Origin: Dipteronia dyeriana
Lineage: Eukaryota > Streptophyta > Magnoliopsida > Sapindales > Sapindaceae
DNA length: 64,000 bases
Assembly: GCA_032871835.1 (NCBI GenBank)
Contig: CM065301.1
Span: 77,842,069 to 77,906,068 of the forward strand
Direction: 5' to 3'
In this document: piece after piece, positions 35,441 to 47,093 of the stretch
How positions within the stretch are numbered: the first letter of the stretch is position 1
Layout: the number at the start of each line of letters is the position of its first letter
Notes under the pieces: generated by a model
What the model was told of the DNA's origin: nothing
The model's input: only the letters and a program-made list of their open reading frames with translations
Database searches by the model: none
Position numbers and translations under genes: made by a program

Positions 35441-38400
35441 TTTTCTCCCTGAATAAATTCTCTAGTCAGAAAACTGGGAGACTATTTTCTGATCATTTTA
35501 TATACTCAATATCAAAATCGAAAGCAGATAAAAGTGCTTGCCATCTAGCAAATATTTGTTTAGAGGCAAGGTTTTTTACATCTTTTTTCAATATATATTT
35601 TGCTGATTGGCAATCCAGTCTCAAAACAAATTTTTGATTGATCAAATCATCTTAAAGTTATTGAATGGTCAAAACAATAGCTAAAATTTCCTTTTTGACT
35701 GTCGAATACTTTAGTTGGGTTTCGTTCTAGGAACCTGAAACATATCTAACTAAGCAATTTTTCTGATTAATAGTTTGTTTTAACACCCCACCAAGTACTT
35801 TATCAGAAGCATCAGTTTCTGCGGTCTTTGGTGCCGTGGGATGGCAAATAGTCATGCAAGGAAGTTTCTTAACATATTTTTTCACATGCTGAACAACTTT
35901 AGTATGTTCATGAGTCCATGGAAGGGGATTAGTTTTAAGTGTTTGAAAAAGTGGTTTGCAGACAATACTGAGTTCTTTATTAAAATTTGAAAAAGAATGG
36001 TTGAACAGACTTCTTTTTCTAATTTTTCTTTAAAACCTTATATTTTCTTTTGGAAAAAGGGTTCTTTTAGTTTGTTTTCTTGTCTTTGGAAAACCAAGTC
36101 ATCTTTTAAAAAAATTAGATGGTTTTTTTTTCTAGAAAGTGTAGTAATATAATTGTCAACAGGTGCCGTATTGTCTTTGGTAATGTTATAATTTTTTAAA
36201 ACGTTTAGGTCTCTAGCAAGTACTGGGAAGATAAAAGGGAACAATATTTCTTTTCCCAAGTATTAAGTAACAATTCCTTCAGCAACAACTTTGAATGGTG
36301 ATATAAGATACAGAAAGGGTAGCCCTAGTATTATATTTTGAGAAAGAGTTTTTACCACAATAAAGTCGTTGTTATAACAAACTCCATTATTGCAAACTTT
36401 GGCGTTGGTGAGTTTGTAATTGATGTCTAATTTTATTTTATTAGCTCCATATAGGGTTTCTGTTGTGGCATCTAGGTATTTGGTAGGAACTAAGGATTCT
36501 ATAATGCAGTTTAGATCTGCTCCTGTGTCAACAAGGGCAATAGCCCTAATGTTATAGCTGGAAGCAATCCTAACATCTATTTCAATAAACCATTTCTGGA
36601 CTCTGACTTCATGGATAGTATTAATTTGTTGGTCATTAATATTTATCTGTTGGTCATTTGCCTGTTGATTGTCTAAGTCATCATGTTCTGGTTCTTTATC
36701 TGATTCATCAAAACTATTAAAACTTGGTTGTAAGCTTTCCTTAACACGCAAATCTTGAATTTGTGTTTTTATTGTTTTTATTTCTCCTTTGATATCATTG
36801 ATTTCCTTTTGTAAGTCAGAAATTGTCACTTTCCTGGATTTTGTTTGGAATTTTCCTAAAATATTTTGTTCAAATTCAGGAGTTTCGAAAGGGGCATTTT
36901 TAAAATGTTTTGTTAAATTGTTGTTATTGTTGAGGTTATTGATGCTAGAAGTTGGTTCGCTAGTAATTTTTTGTTGTAGTTGTCTGATATATTGGGCTTT
37001 TTGGAGAGGATCTTCAATGCTATCAATCATGATAATCATTAAGGAATAATATTGTTTGTCTAGGACATTAATTTGTTTACAAAAGCAAGGCTGGGTTTCT
37101 GGTTTAGAAGAGTCAGAGGAAGTGCTAGTGTCAGTGGATGATGATTCGTTAATAACAAGGATTTCATTGTCAGAGTTTGTTGAGGATGAAGTAGCATCAG
37201 CATCTGTGTATAAAACTTGTAATATTTTTTCTTTGATTTGATCATCAAGCTCTAAATTGTTAATTTTTTGTCTTTGGTCTGGACATTTGTTAGCATAGTG
37301 TTCTTCTTTGCCACATTTAAAACATTTGTTTTTATAAGATTTTTGCTTATAGGATATCTGATTTTTGTGATAGTTCTACTTTTTGTGAAAGGAAGGGGTT
37401 TTAGGGGACCAGATCTTTTCTCCTTTCTTATTGGCTTTATAGTTTTTGCTAATTCTGTAAGGATAATCTTTTGTAAATTTAGGGTAAGTTCTTTTATGTT
37501 TCCTTTTAGGGGAATATATCTTATCAAAACCAAATTGTTAACACCAGAATCTTAATTCTTTTCTAGTGGTTAATTTTTGTTGTTTGAGTTGACTCTTAAG
37601 TCTAAGGTCATTACATAGTTGTAAGGCAACAGTATTTATGGTTGCAATAATTTCACCATAAGTCCATGTGTTTAAATCAATTTAGGACCAGTCAAACCAT
37701 CCTATTTGCTTAACCATTTCGTCTCTAACTTTATTTGAAAATAACTTTGGGAGTCCTGAGATAAACTTTTCTTTCCAATAAGAATTTGCATTATCGGGTC
37801 TTTGGAAAACCCTGGTCAGGAAAATATCTTTATACCATTTAAAATCATTGAGTTTTTTACACTTAAGATTTTGAATTTTTGAAAATTCTTTTCCTTGGTT
37901 GATATTAGGATTTCCTACAAAATGCATTAGTTTAGTATAACATAATAAATCTATACCATCAGATTCAGAAGTGGTAGTAGTCGTTTGAGTTTGTGTGGAG
38001 GTTGATTCTAGTGTGGAAGTAGTAGGTGAGATAGTGGTTATAGTTTTGGTGTGTCCTATAATAGACCTCTTAGCAAGTGCACTAAGTGTGTGAGTCCACC
38101 AACAAAATAGTTGGCCTTCAAAGCCAATTGTCAGAGATGTGACTGCATCAGAATGTGTCATATTTTGTTTTTTTTAATGTAAATATATCCTATTGTATGC
38201 ATTTGTCTTAAAACGGTAATGATCTGATATTCGGATAATCTGTCGATATTAAATTGATAACATGCATTACCGGTGTAGGCTCGGTAAGGAACGGTCTCTT
38301 CATATTGTAAGTCAGGGGGAGTGGGTTTTGGATAATAAAGTTTAGTGTTATGATAATATCTGGTTTTATTATAACTGCTTTTTTTTTCATTTGTTGTAAT

Positions 38401-40436
38401 ATTTTGGACAAGGTCTTGGAAATCAGGAAATTCATCTTCACTGGAGAAGCTTTGGTTGGTTTTGTCAATGGTTTGAATATTTGGTATGTGAACACCGGGT
38501 ATCCTACCTAGCCTTTCTTCTAGGGCTTTGAGGAGTTCATTTTCGTCAACTAAGTTATCAAAACATTTTTCAATTCCTGTATGGTCAGGGAACATCATAG
38601 GTTCAGATTTAACCTTTTCTTTCCCTTTAGAGGAGGAAGTTGAAGTCTCATATGGGACAAAAACTTGTGGAGGTGTGATTTCTTTTGTGGGTGATTCATT
38701 GGACTTGGCCAAATTTGAGTCTAATTTTTCTAAGTGTTCTCCAATGGAGTTAAGGAATAAATTTGTATAGTTTCCTTGTCTCATAACTATGCCGATTTGA
38801 TGTGAAGAGGCATATACGTTTTGTGACATGGGTTTGTAAAAAAGAACAAAAGGTGTGCATTTGGTTATATTAGATCTATTAGGGTCATCGTCATTGGGCA
38901 TATTGATTTCAAATTCTCTTGGAGGAGGATGTAATTGTTTTTCTTCTCCTTTTTTAGTATTATAAGTCCTGTAGTTTTGTCTATTAATAACAGAATAGGT
39001 TTCTTCAAAGTTTTTCCTATTTGTGTACCATTCGAAGAAGGGGATATTTTGGTTTAAATTGTTAATAGTTTCAATCCATCTTTCTCGGAATTGTTTTATG
39101 AATAACTTTTCTCATATTTGTTTCTTAAAAATTGATTTTGGTGGGAATAGTAATCAGTGATTAGGAGATTAAGGTTAATACTAGATTCTTTGTCAATTAC
39201 ATTAATGAAACGGACAGGAGGTTCTGGGTCAGCAATTTCTGTCAGGACTTGTGAAGGGGTTGGTGAAGTTTGGCCTTGGTCATATGTGTGTATAGGTTGG
39301 GCCACTTGTTTGAACATGGTCAACATGTGTGGGTATTTCAGGTTTGGGCCTGGGCCTTCTCCTTCTAGGGACCAAATTTATAGTGGGTTCACTAGTTTCA
39401 CCTTCAACATCGTAATTGACGGCTGAGCTTGGAGTTGTCGTATTGGGCCTGAGATTGGTTATTTGAGGGGCTTGTCTAGGGGTTAGACTAGGTATTTGTC
39501 TGGCTATATTTTTTCTGGACAAGCTTGATAGAGAGTTTCTGGCTGATTGAAAATTATTTAGTGATCGGGAGTGGTCACTGTTGTTATCTCTAATAGACAG
39601 GCTTCTTCTGAATGATATTTTAAGGGTTCCATTTTCCTTAGTAACACAATCACGGAGGTTTCTCATGGGTGGTCTGTATGTTGGTTGGTCAACTTGTTCT
39701 TTGACCTAATCATCTGGAAATTTAATGTTTTCCCATTTGACTGGAACAGGTACTAGGACATTGACAGAGGGGGATGCATTAAAGCATATGGTCTGACCAG
39801 CTGGTACTGAAGGGGGTATATAGCTGGGAATAAGACCAGTAGTCAAGACTCTGTAGTGAACTCTGTAAACAAGTTTATAAGGGCTAGATTTTTCTAGAAA
39901 TTGATAATTGTGAGTTTGGATGTCAATGACTAAGCATTTTTCTTTATGTTCATCTATATTTAAGGCTATTGTAAAGTTTTGGTAACATTGAAAATATATG
40001 GGTCCATAAGTCAAAATGTTTCTGCCATTCCCAAAATTGATTCTTTATAATTAGTAATTCTTTTATCTCTCAAAACAATTAATAAAGAATTATTTAGTCC
40101 AATTTTTGAAAGGGGTTTTATTCCTACTTGGACACTTCCAATATGTAGGTCATTAAAACCAATTTTGTTGTAATGAGTCAAACTGTTTTTATTTAAAAGA
40201 TTTGTCGAAAAAGTATTATTTTGAAATTTCACATTTATTTCTTTGGTTTTCTGACCCAAAAGGGTTCTGAAATCTAAAAGTTTTTTCTTATAAATATTGC
40301 TTTATTGAATATTGGGTAATTGCCAGTTTATTAAATCTTTGTCATCCCAGTTACTCTTATAATTAGCTACAGATTGTCCAGTGCAACTATTCATATCATC
40401 GGGCTCAATCCCAGGTCTGAAACTACTTGAAGACAT
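35437..40436 (-). pseudogene. copy D ORF1, RT core deleted
   Basis: Starts at 40436. A TAA near 40305 and a frameshift near 40012 break the MP (40259-39706). The linker is split (39666-39096, 38901-38158); the coat is open 38161-37682, and the zinc knuckle region lies near 37330-37280. The protease frame 37039-36263 keeps VDTGADLNCI. At about 35990 the sequence jumps from the protease-RT linker directly to the RT-RNase H connection, removing about 0.85 kb that holds the whole catalytic RT palm. RNase H remnants follow to 35450. The copy is about 7.2 kb, against 8.1 kb for C, and could never have replicated in this form. Confidence 0.88.
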
Positions 40437-41215
40437 GATAAAGAAAATAAATAGTAAAGAATCCTAGGTTTTAACTCAAAGCCTGATCAAGCGGGCCAAC
40501 AACTTACATCACTATAGCAAACGGCAAACACCCTTAGATCTACTGACTTTTGCACATAGAAAAAACTAACTATTGATCTTCTTCAACAAGCCTTAAGGCT
40601 CTGATACCAAAACGGAGCAAGATAATATAAGTAAGCACACAGAGTACAAAGTATAGCAATTCTAAGAACATAACAAAAATAACAAAAAATTTAATAATAC
40701 AAGTATAAAACAATGGTCCTACCAAGTACGTGGCGTTGTTCTACCCGAGTCTATCCTTTTCAGCACAACTCACTCTTTATTTATAAAGCAAATAGGTCTG
40801 ACAGCAAGGTTGATATACAGAAATACGTCTCACTCTTTATTTATATAATTCAGAAATTTACAAAAGATGAAGGGGGAATAGTAATGCTTCGCAGAGCACT
40901 TGATAAGAAAATCAAACTCAAAAACTGAACTTGGCTTACAAATGAGAACTTTGCTCAATAAATAGAAAATAAATTTCAACTATGGTTTGAAGTAAACCTA
41001 GGTTAGGTTTACAACTGTCAGATAAGGTTGCTCTAATAATGGAAATGCGTCGGCTGATGTGAGATGCTTTTTTCGGCTACTTTGTCATGTCATCGGCTGA
41101 TAAGGTTGCTTTAATAAAGGAGATGCTCTGTCGGCTACTTTGTCAGGTCAGGGAATCTGCTTTAATGATGAGGCATTTGTCGATTGCTAATAATGGAGCA
41201 GCTTTGTCAGATGGT
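40437..41215 (-). promoter_or_regulatory. copy F/D intergenic region (type II)
   Basis: Minus-strand modules with TGACAAAGTAGCC as in copy C occupy about 41180-41035. Downstream the region carries the doubled ATAAATAAAGAGTGAG segment (about 40845-40770) that is otherwise seen only in A/B. The primer site is at 40609-40597. It therefore combines features of two other intergenic regions. Confidence 0.68.
40597..40609 (-). other. tRNA-Met primer-binding site (F/D)
   Basis: Minus-strand TGGTATCAGAGCC. Confidence 0.85.
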
Positions 41216-41369
41216 TCATGGATCATGACCGAAGAAGTTGAGTGGGTCCTCGTTATCGAATGCAAAATTATCCGAGTCACCATCCTTATGCTTTTCACTT
41301 TTGTCTGAACCGGCCTGAGACATATTGGCCATAGAATTTTTTATTTCTTCAGCAATTTTTATTAATTAT
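41216..41369 (-). pseudogene. copy F ORF2 C-terminal remnant
   Basis: About 50 codons of the charged ORF2 tail (SQAGSDKSEK region) on the minus strand, ending in TGA at 41218-41216. Upstream homology stops at about 41369, where the orientation flips to the plus-strand intergenic fragment G. Confidence 0.75.
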
Positions 41370-41564
41370 TCAGGTTTGAGTATATCAGTTGGAAACCAGG
41401 ACTTATCAGTATAATCAGTTATGCTGAAAAGGATAGACTCGGGTAGAACAACGCCACGTACTTGGCAGGACCATTGTTTTATACCTGTGTTATTAAAATT
41501 TTTGTTATTTTTGTTATGTTCTTAGAGTTGCTATACTTTGTACTGTATGTGCTTACTTATATTA
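41370..41564 (+). other. copy G intergenic fragment
   Basis: Plus-strand piece from GAGTATATCAGTTGG to CTTACTTATATTAT, matching 47535 onward in copy E. It stops about 15-20 bp short of the primer site and is joined directly to a piece of coat-coding sequence. Confidence 0.78.
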
Positions 41565-41628
41565 TAGGACACACCAAAACTATAACCACTACCTCACCTA
41601 CTCCTTCCACACTAGAATCAACCTCCAC
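41565..41628 (+). repeat. 64-bp duplicated coat-coding fragment at a junction
   Basis: Near-identical to 42235-42298 in the same copy E (AGGACACACCAAAACTATAA... to TCAACCTCCACA). It then switches at AGTTTTTATCCC to the MP-coat linker, so it is a templated filler between G and E. Confidence 0.8.
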
Positions 41629-44600
41629 AAGTTTTTATCCCATATGAGACTTCAACTTCCTCCTCTAAAGGGAAAGAAAAGGTTAAATCTGAACCTATGA
41701 TGTTCCCTGACCATACAGGAATTGAAAAATGTTTTGATAACTTAGTTGACGAAAATGATCTCCTCAAAGCCCTAGAAGAAAGGCTGGGTAGGATACCCGA
41801 TGTTCACATACCAAATATTCAAACCATTGACAAAGCCATCCAAAGCTCCTCTAGTGAAGATGAAATCCCTGATTTCCAAGACCTTGTCCAAAAAATTACA
41901 ACAAATGAAAAAACAGACAGTTATAATAAAACCAGGTATTATCATAACACTAAACTTTATTATCCAAAACCCACTCCCCTGACTTACAATATGAAGAGAC
42001 TGTTCCTTACCGAGCCTACACCGGTAATGCATGTTATCAATTTAATATCGACAGATTATCCGAATATCAGATCATTACCGTTTTAAGACAAATGCATACA
42101 ATAGGATATATTTACATTAAAAAACAAAATATGACACATTCTGATGCAGTCACATCTCTGACAACTGGCTTTGAAGGCCAACTATTTGGTTGGTGGACTC
42201 ACACACTTAGTGCACTTGCTAAGAGGTCTATTATAGGACACACCAAAACTATAACCACTATCTCACCTACTCCTTCCACACTAGAATCAACCTCCACACA
42301 AACTCAAACGACTACTACCACTTCTGAACCTGATGGTATAGATTTATTATGTTATACTAAACTAATGCATTTTGTAGGAAATCCTAATATCAACCAAGGA
42401 AAAGAATTTTCAAAAATTCAAAATCTTAAGTGTAAAAAACTCAATGATTTTAAATGGTATAAAGATATTTTCCTGACCAAGGTTTTCCAAAGACCCGATA
42501 ATGCAAATTCTTATTGGAAAGAAAAGTTTATCTCAGGACTCCCAAAGTTATTTTCAAATAAAGTTAGAGACGAAATGGTTAGGCAAATAGGATGGTTTGA
42601 CTGGTCCCAAATTGATTTAAACACATGGACTTATGGTGAAATTATTGTAACCATAAATACTGTTGCCTTACAACTATGTAATGACCTTAGACTTAAGAGC
42701 CAACTCAAAAAACATAAATTAACCACTAGAAAAGAATTAGGATCCTGGTGTGAACAATTTGGTTTTGATAAGATATCTTCACCTAAAAGGAAACATAAAA
42801 GAACTTACCCCAAATTTAGAAAAGATTATCCTTACAGAATTAGCAAAAACTATAAAACCAATAAGAAAGGAGAAAAGATCTGGTCCCCTAAAACCCCATC
42901 CTTTCACAAAAAGAAGAACTATCACAAAAATTAGAAATCTTATAAGCAGAAATCTTATAAAAAACAAATGTTTTAAATGTGGCAAAGAAGGACACTATGC
43001 TAACAAATGTCCAGACCAAAGATAAAAAATTAACAATTTAGAGCTTGATGATCAAATCAAAGAAAAAACATTACAAGTTTTATACACAGATGCTGATACT
43101 ACTTCATCCTCAACAAACTCTGACAATGAAATCCTTGTTATTAACGAATCATCATCCTCTGACACTAGCACTTCCTCTGACTCTTCTGAACCAGAAACCC
43201 AGCCTTGCTTTTGTAAACAAATTAATGTCCTAGACAAACAATATTATTCCTTAATGATTATCATGATTGATAGCATTGAAGATCCTCTCCAAAAAGCCCA
43301 ATATATCAGACAACTACAATAAAAAATTACTAGCGAACCAACTTCTAGCAACAATAACCTCAACAATAACAACAATTTAACAAAACCTTTTAAAAAGGCC
43401 CCTTTTGAAACTCCTGACTTTGAACAAAATGTTTTAGGAAAATTCCAAACAAAATCCAGGAAAGTGACAATTTCTGACTTACAAAAGGAAATCAATGATA
43501 TCAAAGGAGAAATAAAAACCCTAAAAACACAAATTCAAGATTTGCGTGTTAAGAAAAGCTTATAACCACGTTTTAATAGTTTTGGTGAATCAGATAAAGA
43601 ACCAGAACATGATGACTTAGACAATCAATAGGCAAATGACCAAGAGATAAATATTAATGACCAACAAATTAATACTATCCATGAAGTCAGAATCCAGAAA
43701 TGGTTTATTGAAAAAGATGTTAGGATTGCTTCCAGCTTTAACATTAGGGCTATTGCCTTTGTTGACACAGGAGCAGATCTAAACTGCATTATAGAATCCT
43801 TAGTTCCTACCAAATACCTTGATGCCACAACAGAAACCCTATATGGAGCTAATAAAATAAAATTAGACATCAATTACAAACTCACCAACGCCAAAGTTTG
43901 CAATAATGGAGTTTGTTATAACAACGACTTTATTGTGGTAAAAACTCTTTCTCAAAATATAATACTAGGGTTACCCTTTATGTATCTTATATCACCTTTC
44001 AAAGTTGTTGCTGAAGGAATTGTTACTGAATACTTAGGAAAAGAAATATTGTTCCCTTTTATCTTCCCAGTACTTGTTAAAGACCTAAATGTTTTAAAAT
44101 ATAATAACATTGCCAAAGACAATACGACACATGTTGACAATTATATTGCTACACTTTCTAGAAAACAAAACCAGCTAAATTTTTTAAAAGATGACTTGGT
44201 TTTCCAAAGACAAGAAAAAAACTAAAAGAACCCTTTTTCCAAAAGAAAATAGAAGGTTTTAATGAAAAATTAGAAAAAGAAGTCTGTTCAACCATTCCCA
44301 ATGCCTTCTGGGATAGGAAAAAACACATTGTTACCCTTCCCTATACAAAAGTTTTTAATGAAAAAGGAATCCCAACTAAAGCCAGACCTTTTCAAATGAC
44401 TGCTAGCTTAGTAGAATATTGTAAAAAAGAAATCCAAGATTTACTTGACAAAAAGCTCATTAGACCATCTAAATCCCCTTGGAGCTGCCCTGCTTTCTAT
44501 GTCCAGAAAAATGCCGAGATAGAAAGAGGAGTACCCAGATTAGTTATTAATTATAAATCATTAAATGAAGCTTTACAATGGATTAGGTATCCTTTACCCA

Positions 44601-45687
44601 ACAAATTTGACCTATTAAAAAGACTTTATGATTCAATAATATTTTCAAAATTTGACATGAAATCAGGTTTTTGCCAAATCCAAGTTGCTGAACAAGACAG
44701 ATATAAGACTGTTTTCACTGTCCCATTTGGACAATATGTATGGAATGTCATGCCATTTGGACTTAAAAATGCTCCTAGCGAGTTTCAATGTATTATGAAT
44801 AATATTTTTAACAACTTCACTGAATTTTCCATTGTCTACATTGATGATGTTTTAATATTTTCTAAAAACATTGACCTACACTGAAAGCATTCAGAAATGT
44901 TTTTCAAGACCATCGAACACCATGGCTTAGTTGTTTTTGCTCCAAAAATCACCCTTTTTCAGACAAACATCAGATTTTTGGGCCATAATATAAAAAGAGG
45001 AACAATTGTTCTTATACAAAGAAGCCTAGAATTTGCTGACAGGTTTCTTGACGAAATAAAAGATAAAAAACAATTACAAAGATTTTTGGGATGTCTAAAT
45101 TATATTTCCAATTTTTATAAAGAACTCAGCATTGTCTGTAAACCATATTTTCAAAGACTTAAAACTAATCCTCTTCCATGGACTCATGAACATACTAAAG
45201 TTGTTCAGCATGTGAAAAAATATGTTAAGAAACTTCCTTGTATGACTATTTGCCATCCCACGGCACCAAAGACTGTAGAAACTGATGCTTCTGATAAAGG
45301 ATTTGGTGGGGTGTTAAAACAAACTATTAATCAGAAAATTTGCTTAGTTAAATATGTTTCAGGTTCCTGGAACGAAACCCAACTAAAGTATTAGACAGAC
45401 AAAAAGGAAATTTTAGCTATTGTTTTGACCATTCACATACTAAAGTTGTTCAGCATGTGAAAAAATATGTTAAGAAACTTCCTTGTATGACTATTTGATC
45501 AATCAAAAATTTGTTTTGAGAGTAGATTGCCAATCAGCAAAATATATAAAAACCTTGCCTCTAAACAAATATTTGCTAGATGGAAAGCACTTTTATCTGC
45601 TTTAGATTTTGATATTGAGTATATAAAAGGATCAGAAAATAGTCTCCCAGATTTTCTAATAGAGAATTTCTTCAGGGAGAAAAATGA
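41629..45687 (+). pseudogene. copy E ORF1, MP absent, coat to RNase H
   Basis: Begins in the MP-coat linker (VPYETSTSSSKGKEK region). Coat is open 42092-42934. The zinc knuckle (CFKCGKEGHYANKC) lies at about 42968-43010. The protease site VDTGADLNCI is near 43760, in a frame broken by TAG/TAA codons at about 43318, 43563 and 43629. RT is open 44396-44884 with YIDDVLIF near 44845; a TGA at 44882 divides it from 44897-45394. RNase H (ETDASDKGFGGVLKQ) follows, then a TAG near 45393, a 63-bp templated insertion at 45435-45497 and a 17-bp loss near 45548. Its RT palm is the best preserved after copy C. Ends in the ATGA overlap at 45684-45687. Confidence 0.88.
45435..45497 (+). repeat. 63-bp templated insertion inside RNase H of copy E
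   Basis: Exact copy of 45190-45252 (CATACTAAAGTTGTTCAG... to GACTATTTG). It replaces about 18 bases present in copies A and C, between ATTCA and GATCAATC. Confidence 0.9.
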
Positions 45688-47093
45688 CCAGTATGAACAG
45701 AGGACATGGAGGCCGAAGCCCAGGTGGCAGAGGCTATATTAGGCCAGACTTATCATCAGATAAGAATTCAGACTTATCATCATATCATTCTTCCCCTCGT
45801 CGAAGTCATAAGGACAAATATGCTATTTCCCTAGTTTCTCAGCCCAATTAACCACAATTATTACCCATACAGTTTCCACAATTACCCCCTGCTGGGCTTT
45901 CTTCAAGTAGGAGCCCAAGTCAGAGTCCAGTCCATACGACAAACACTTTTTCACCCTTATCAATTGATAGCAGCCCATTTAAGACAATTGTCTCATTAAA
46001 ATTTAGCCCACACTCGAACAAACAAGACAAAATGCTTGCCCAGGCCTCATCTTCGACCTTCCCAAATGTCAACCAGCCCACTTATTCATACATAAACAAG
46101 CCTTTCTTTGACATGTTCTTTGCATTAGAAGAACATTTTATGCATGACCAATATTTTAGGGAACCCAAAAAGCTGGATGATAATCTTATCAATCCGCTAT
46201 TTGGAAGAGTTCCTGAAGACTTATCAAAGAGACACATATTTTATGAATTCATTCTGATTGACGCATACTCAATTTTTATATCTGACGTGTTTGACAAAAT
46301 TGACAATGAAAAACTCATTTTCAGAAAAATAAAGATTAGCAAAATCATTTCTCTTGAACAATGGAGAGGCGATCCTAATGCCACAAAAAATTTTGGCAGG
46401 ATCTTTCATATCTCAAACTTTTCTTATTGGGATTACATTGATGCCTGGACCAAATTCCTTTATGGCCAAAACCCAGGAAATTCCCTCTCCTGGTTTGTGT
46501 ACTTTGACAAAAATTTCAAAAGCAACCTCTCAATCTGGTTCCTTGAATGGTGGGATAAATTCGGTCCTATCATTGACTTTCTTCCAACCCCTGTTAAGGA
46601 AGGTTACTCATTCTGGGTTTCCAACCTTTCTAAACCCGATGACTGGGACATTTGTCCATATTTATTTCTTTTCTTTGTAAATTTCAACTTAACATTGATC
46701 CTTATGCTTGAGTATGCGATCCAAGACAAAGTTATTGGCAACATTAAAATACCTTATTTCGGAAGACAGATTAAAATCAAATGGTGGAGTGGTATGAACC
46801 TTACCAATCTTGGTAAACAAAGAATTTCAAAATGGTTCGATGCCAATCCATCACTCTGCAACAAGGTTACCGACCAATCAGAATTTTTTATGGCCAAATC
46901 ACAAAATCAGGCCAGAATTGCTGCTGCCTCCACACCAAAAGAATTAATAAAAATTGCTGAAGAAATGAAAAATTCTATGACCCATATGTCCCAGGCCGGT
47001 TCAGACAAAAGTGAAAAAGACAAGGATGGTGACTCGGATAATTATGCATTCGACAGTTATGACCCACTCAACTTATTCGGCCATGATCCATGA
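45684..47093 (+). pseudogene. copy E ORF2, nearly open (one stop)
   Basis: 470 codons in one frame from ATG 45684 to TGA 47091-47093, interrupted only by a TAA at 45849-45851. From 46032 on, 353 codons are open. Order: basic Gly/Arg/Ser-rich N-terminus, a Ser/Pro-rich linker, then an aromatic core (SYINKPFFDMFFALEEHF, SYWDYIDAWTKFLYG, FLEWWDKFGPIIDFLP, IKIKWWSGMNLTNLGKQ) and a charged tail (GSDKSEKDKDGDSDNYAF). No signal peptide, membrane segment or known catalytic motif is seen. Function unknown. It gives the best view of this protein in the window. Confidence 0.82.
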
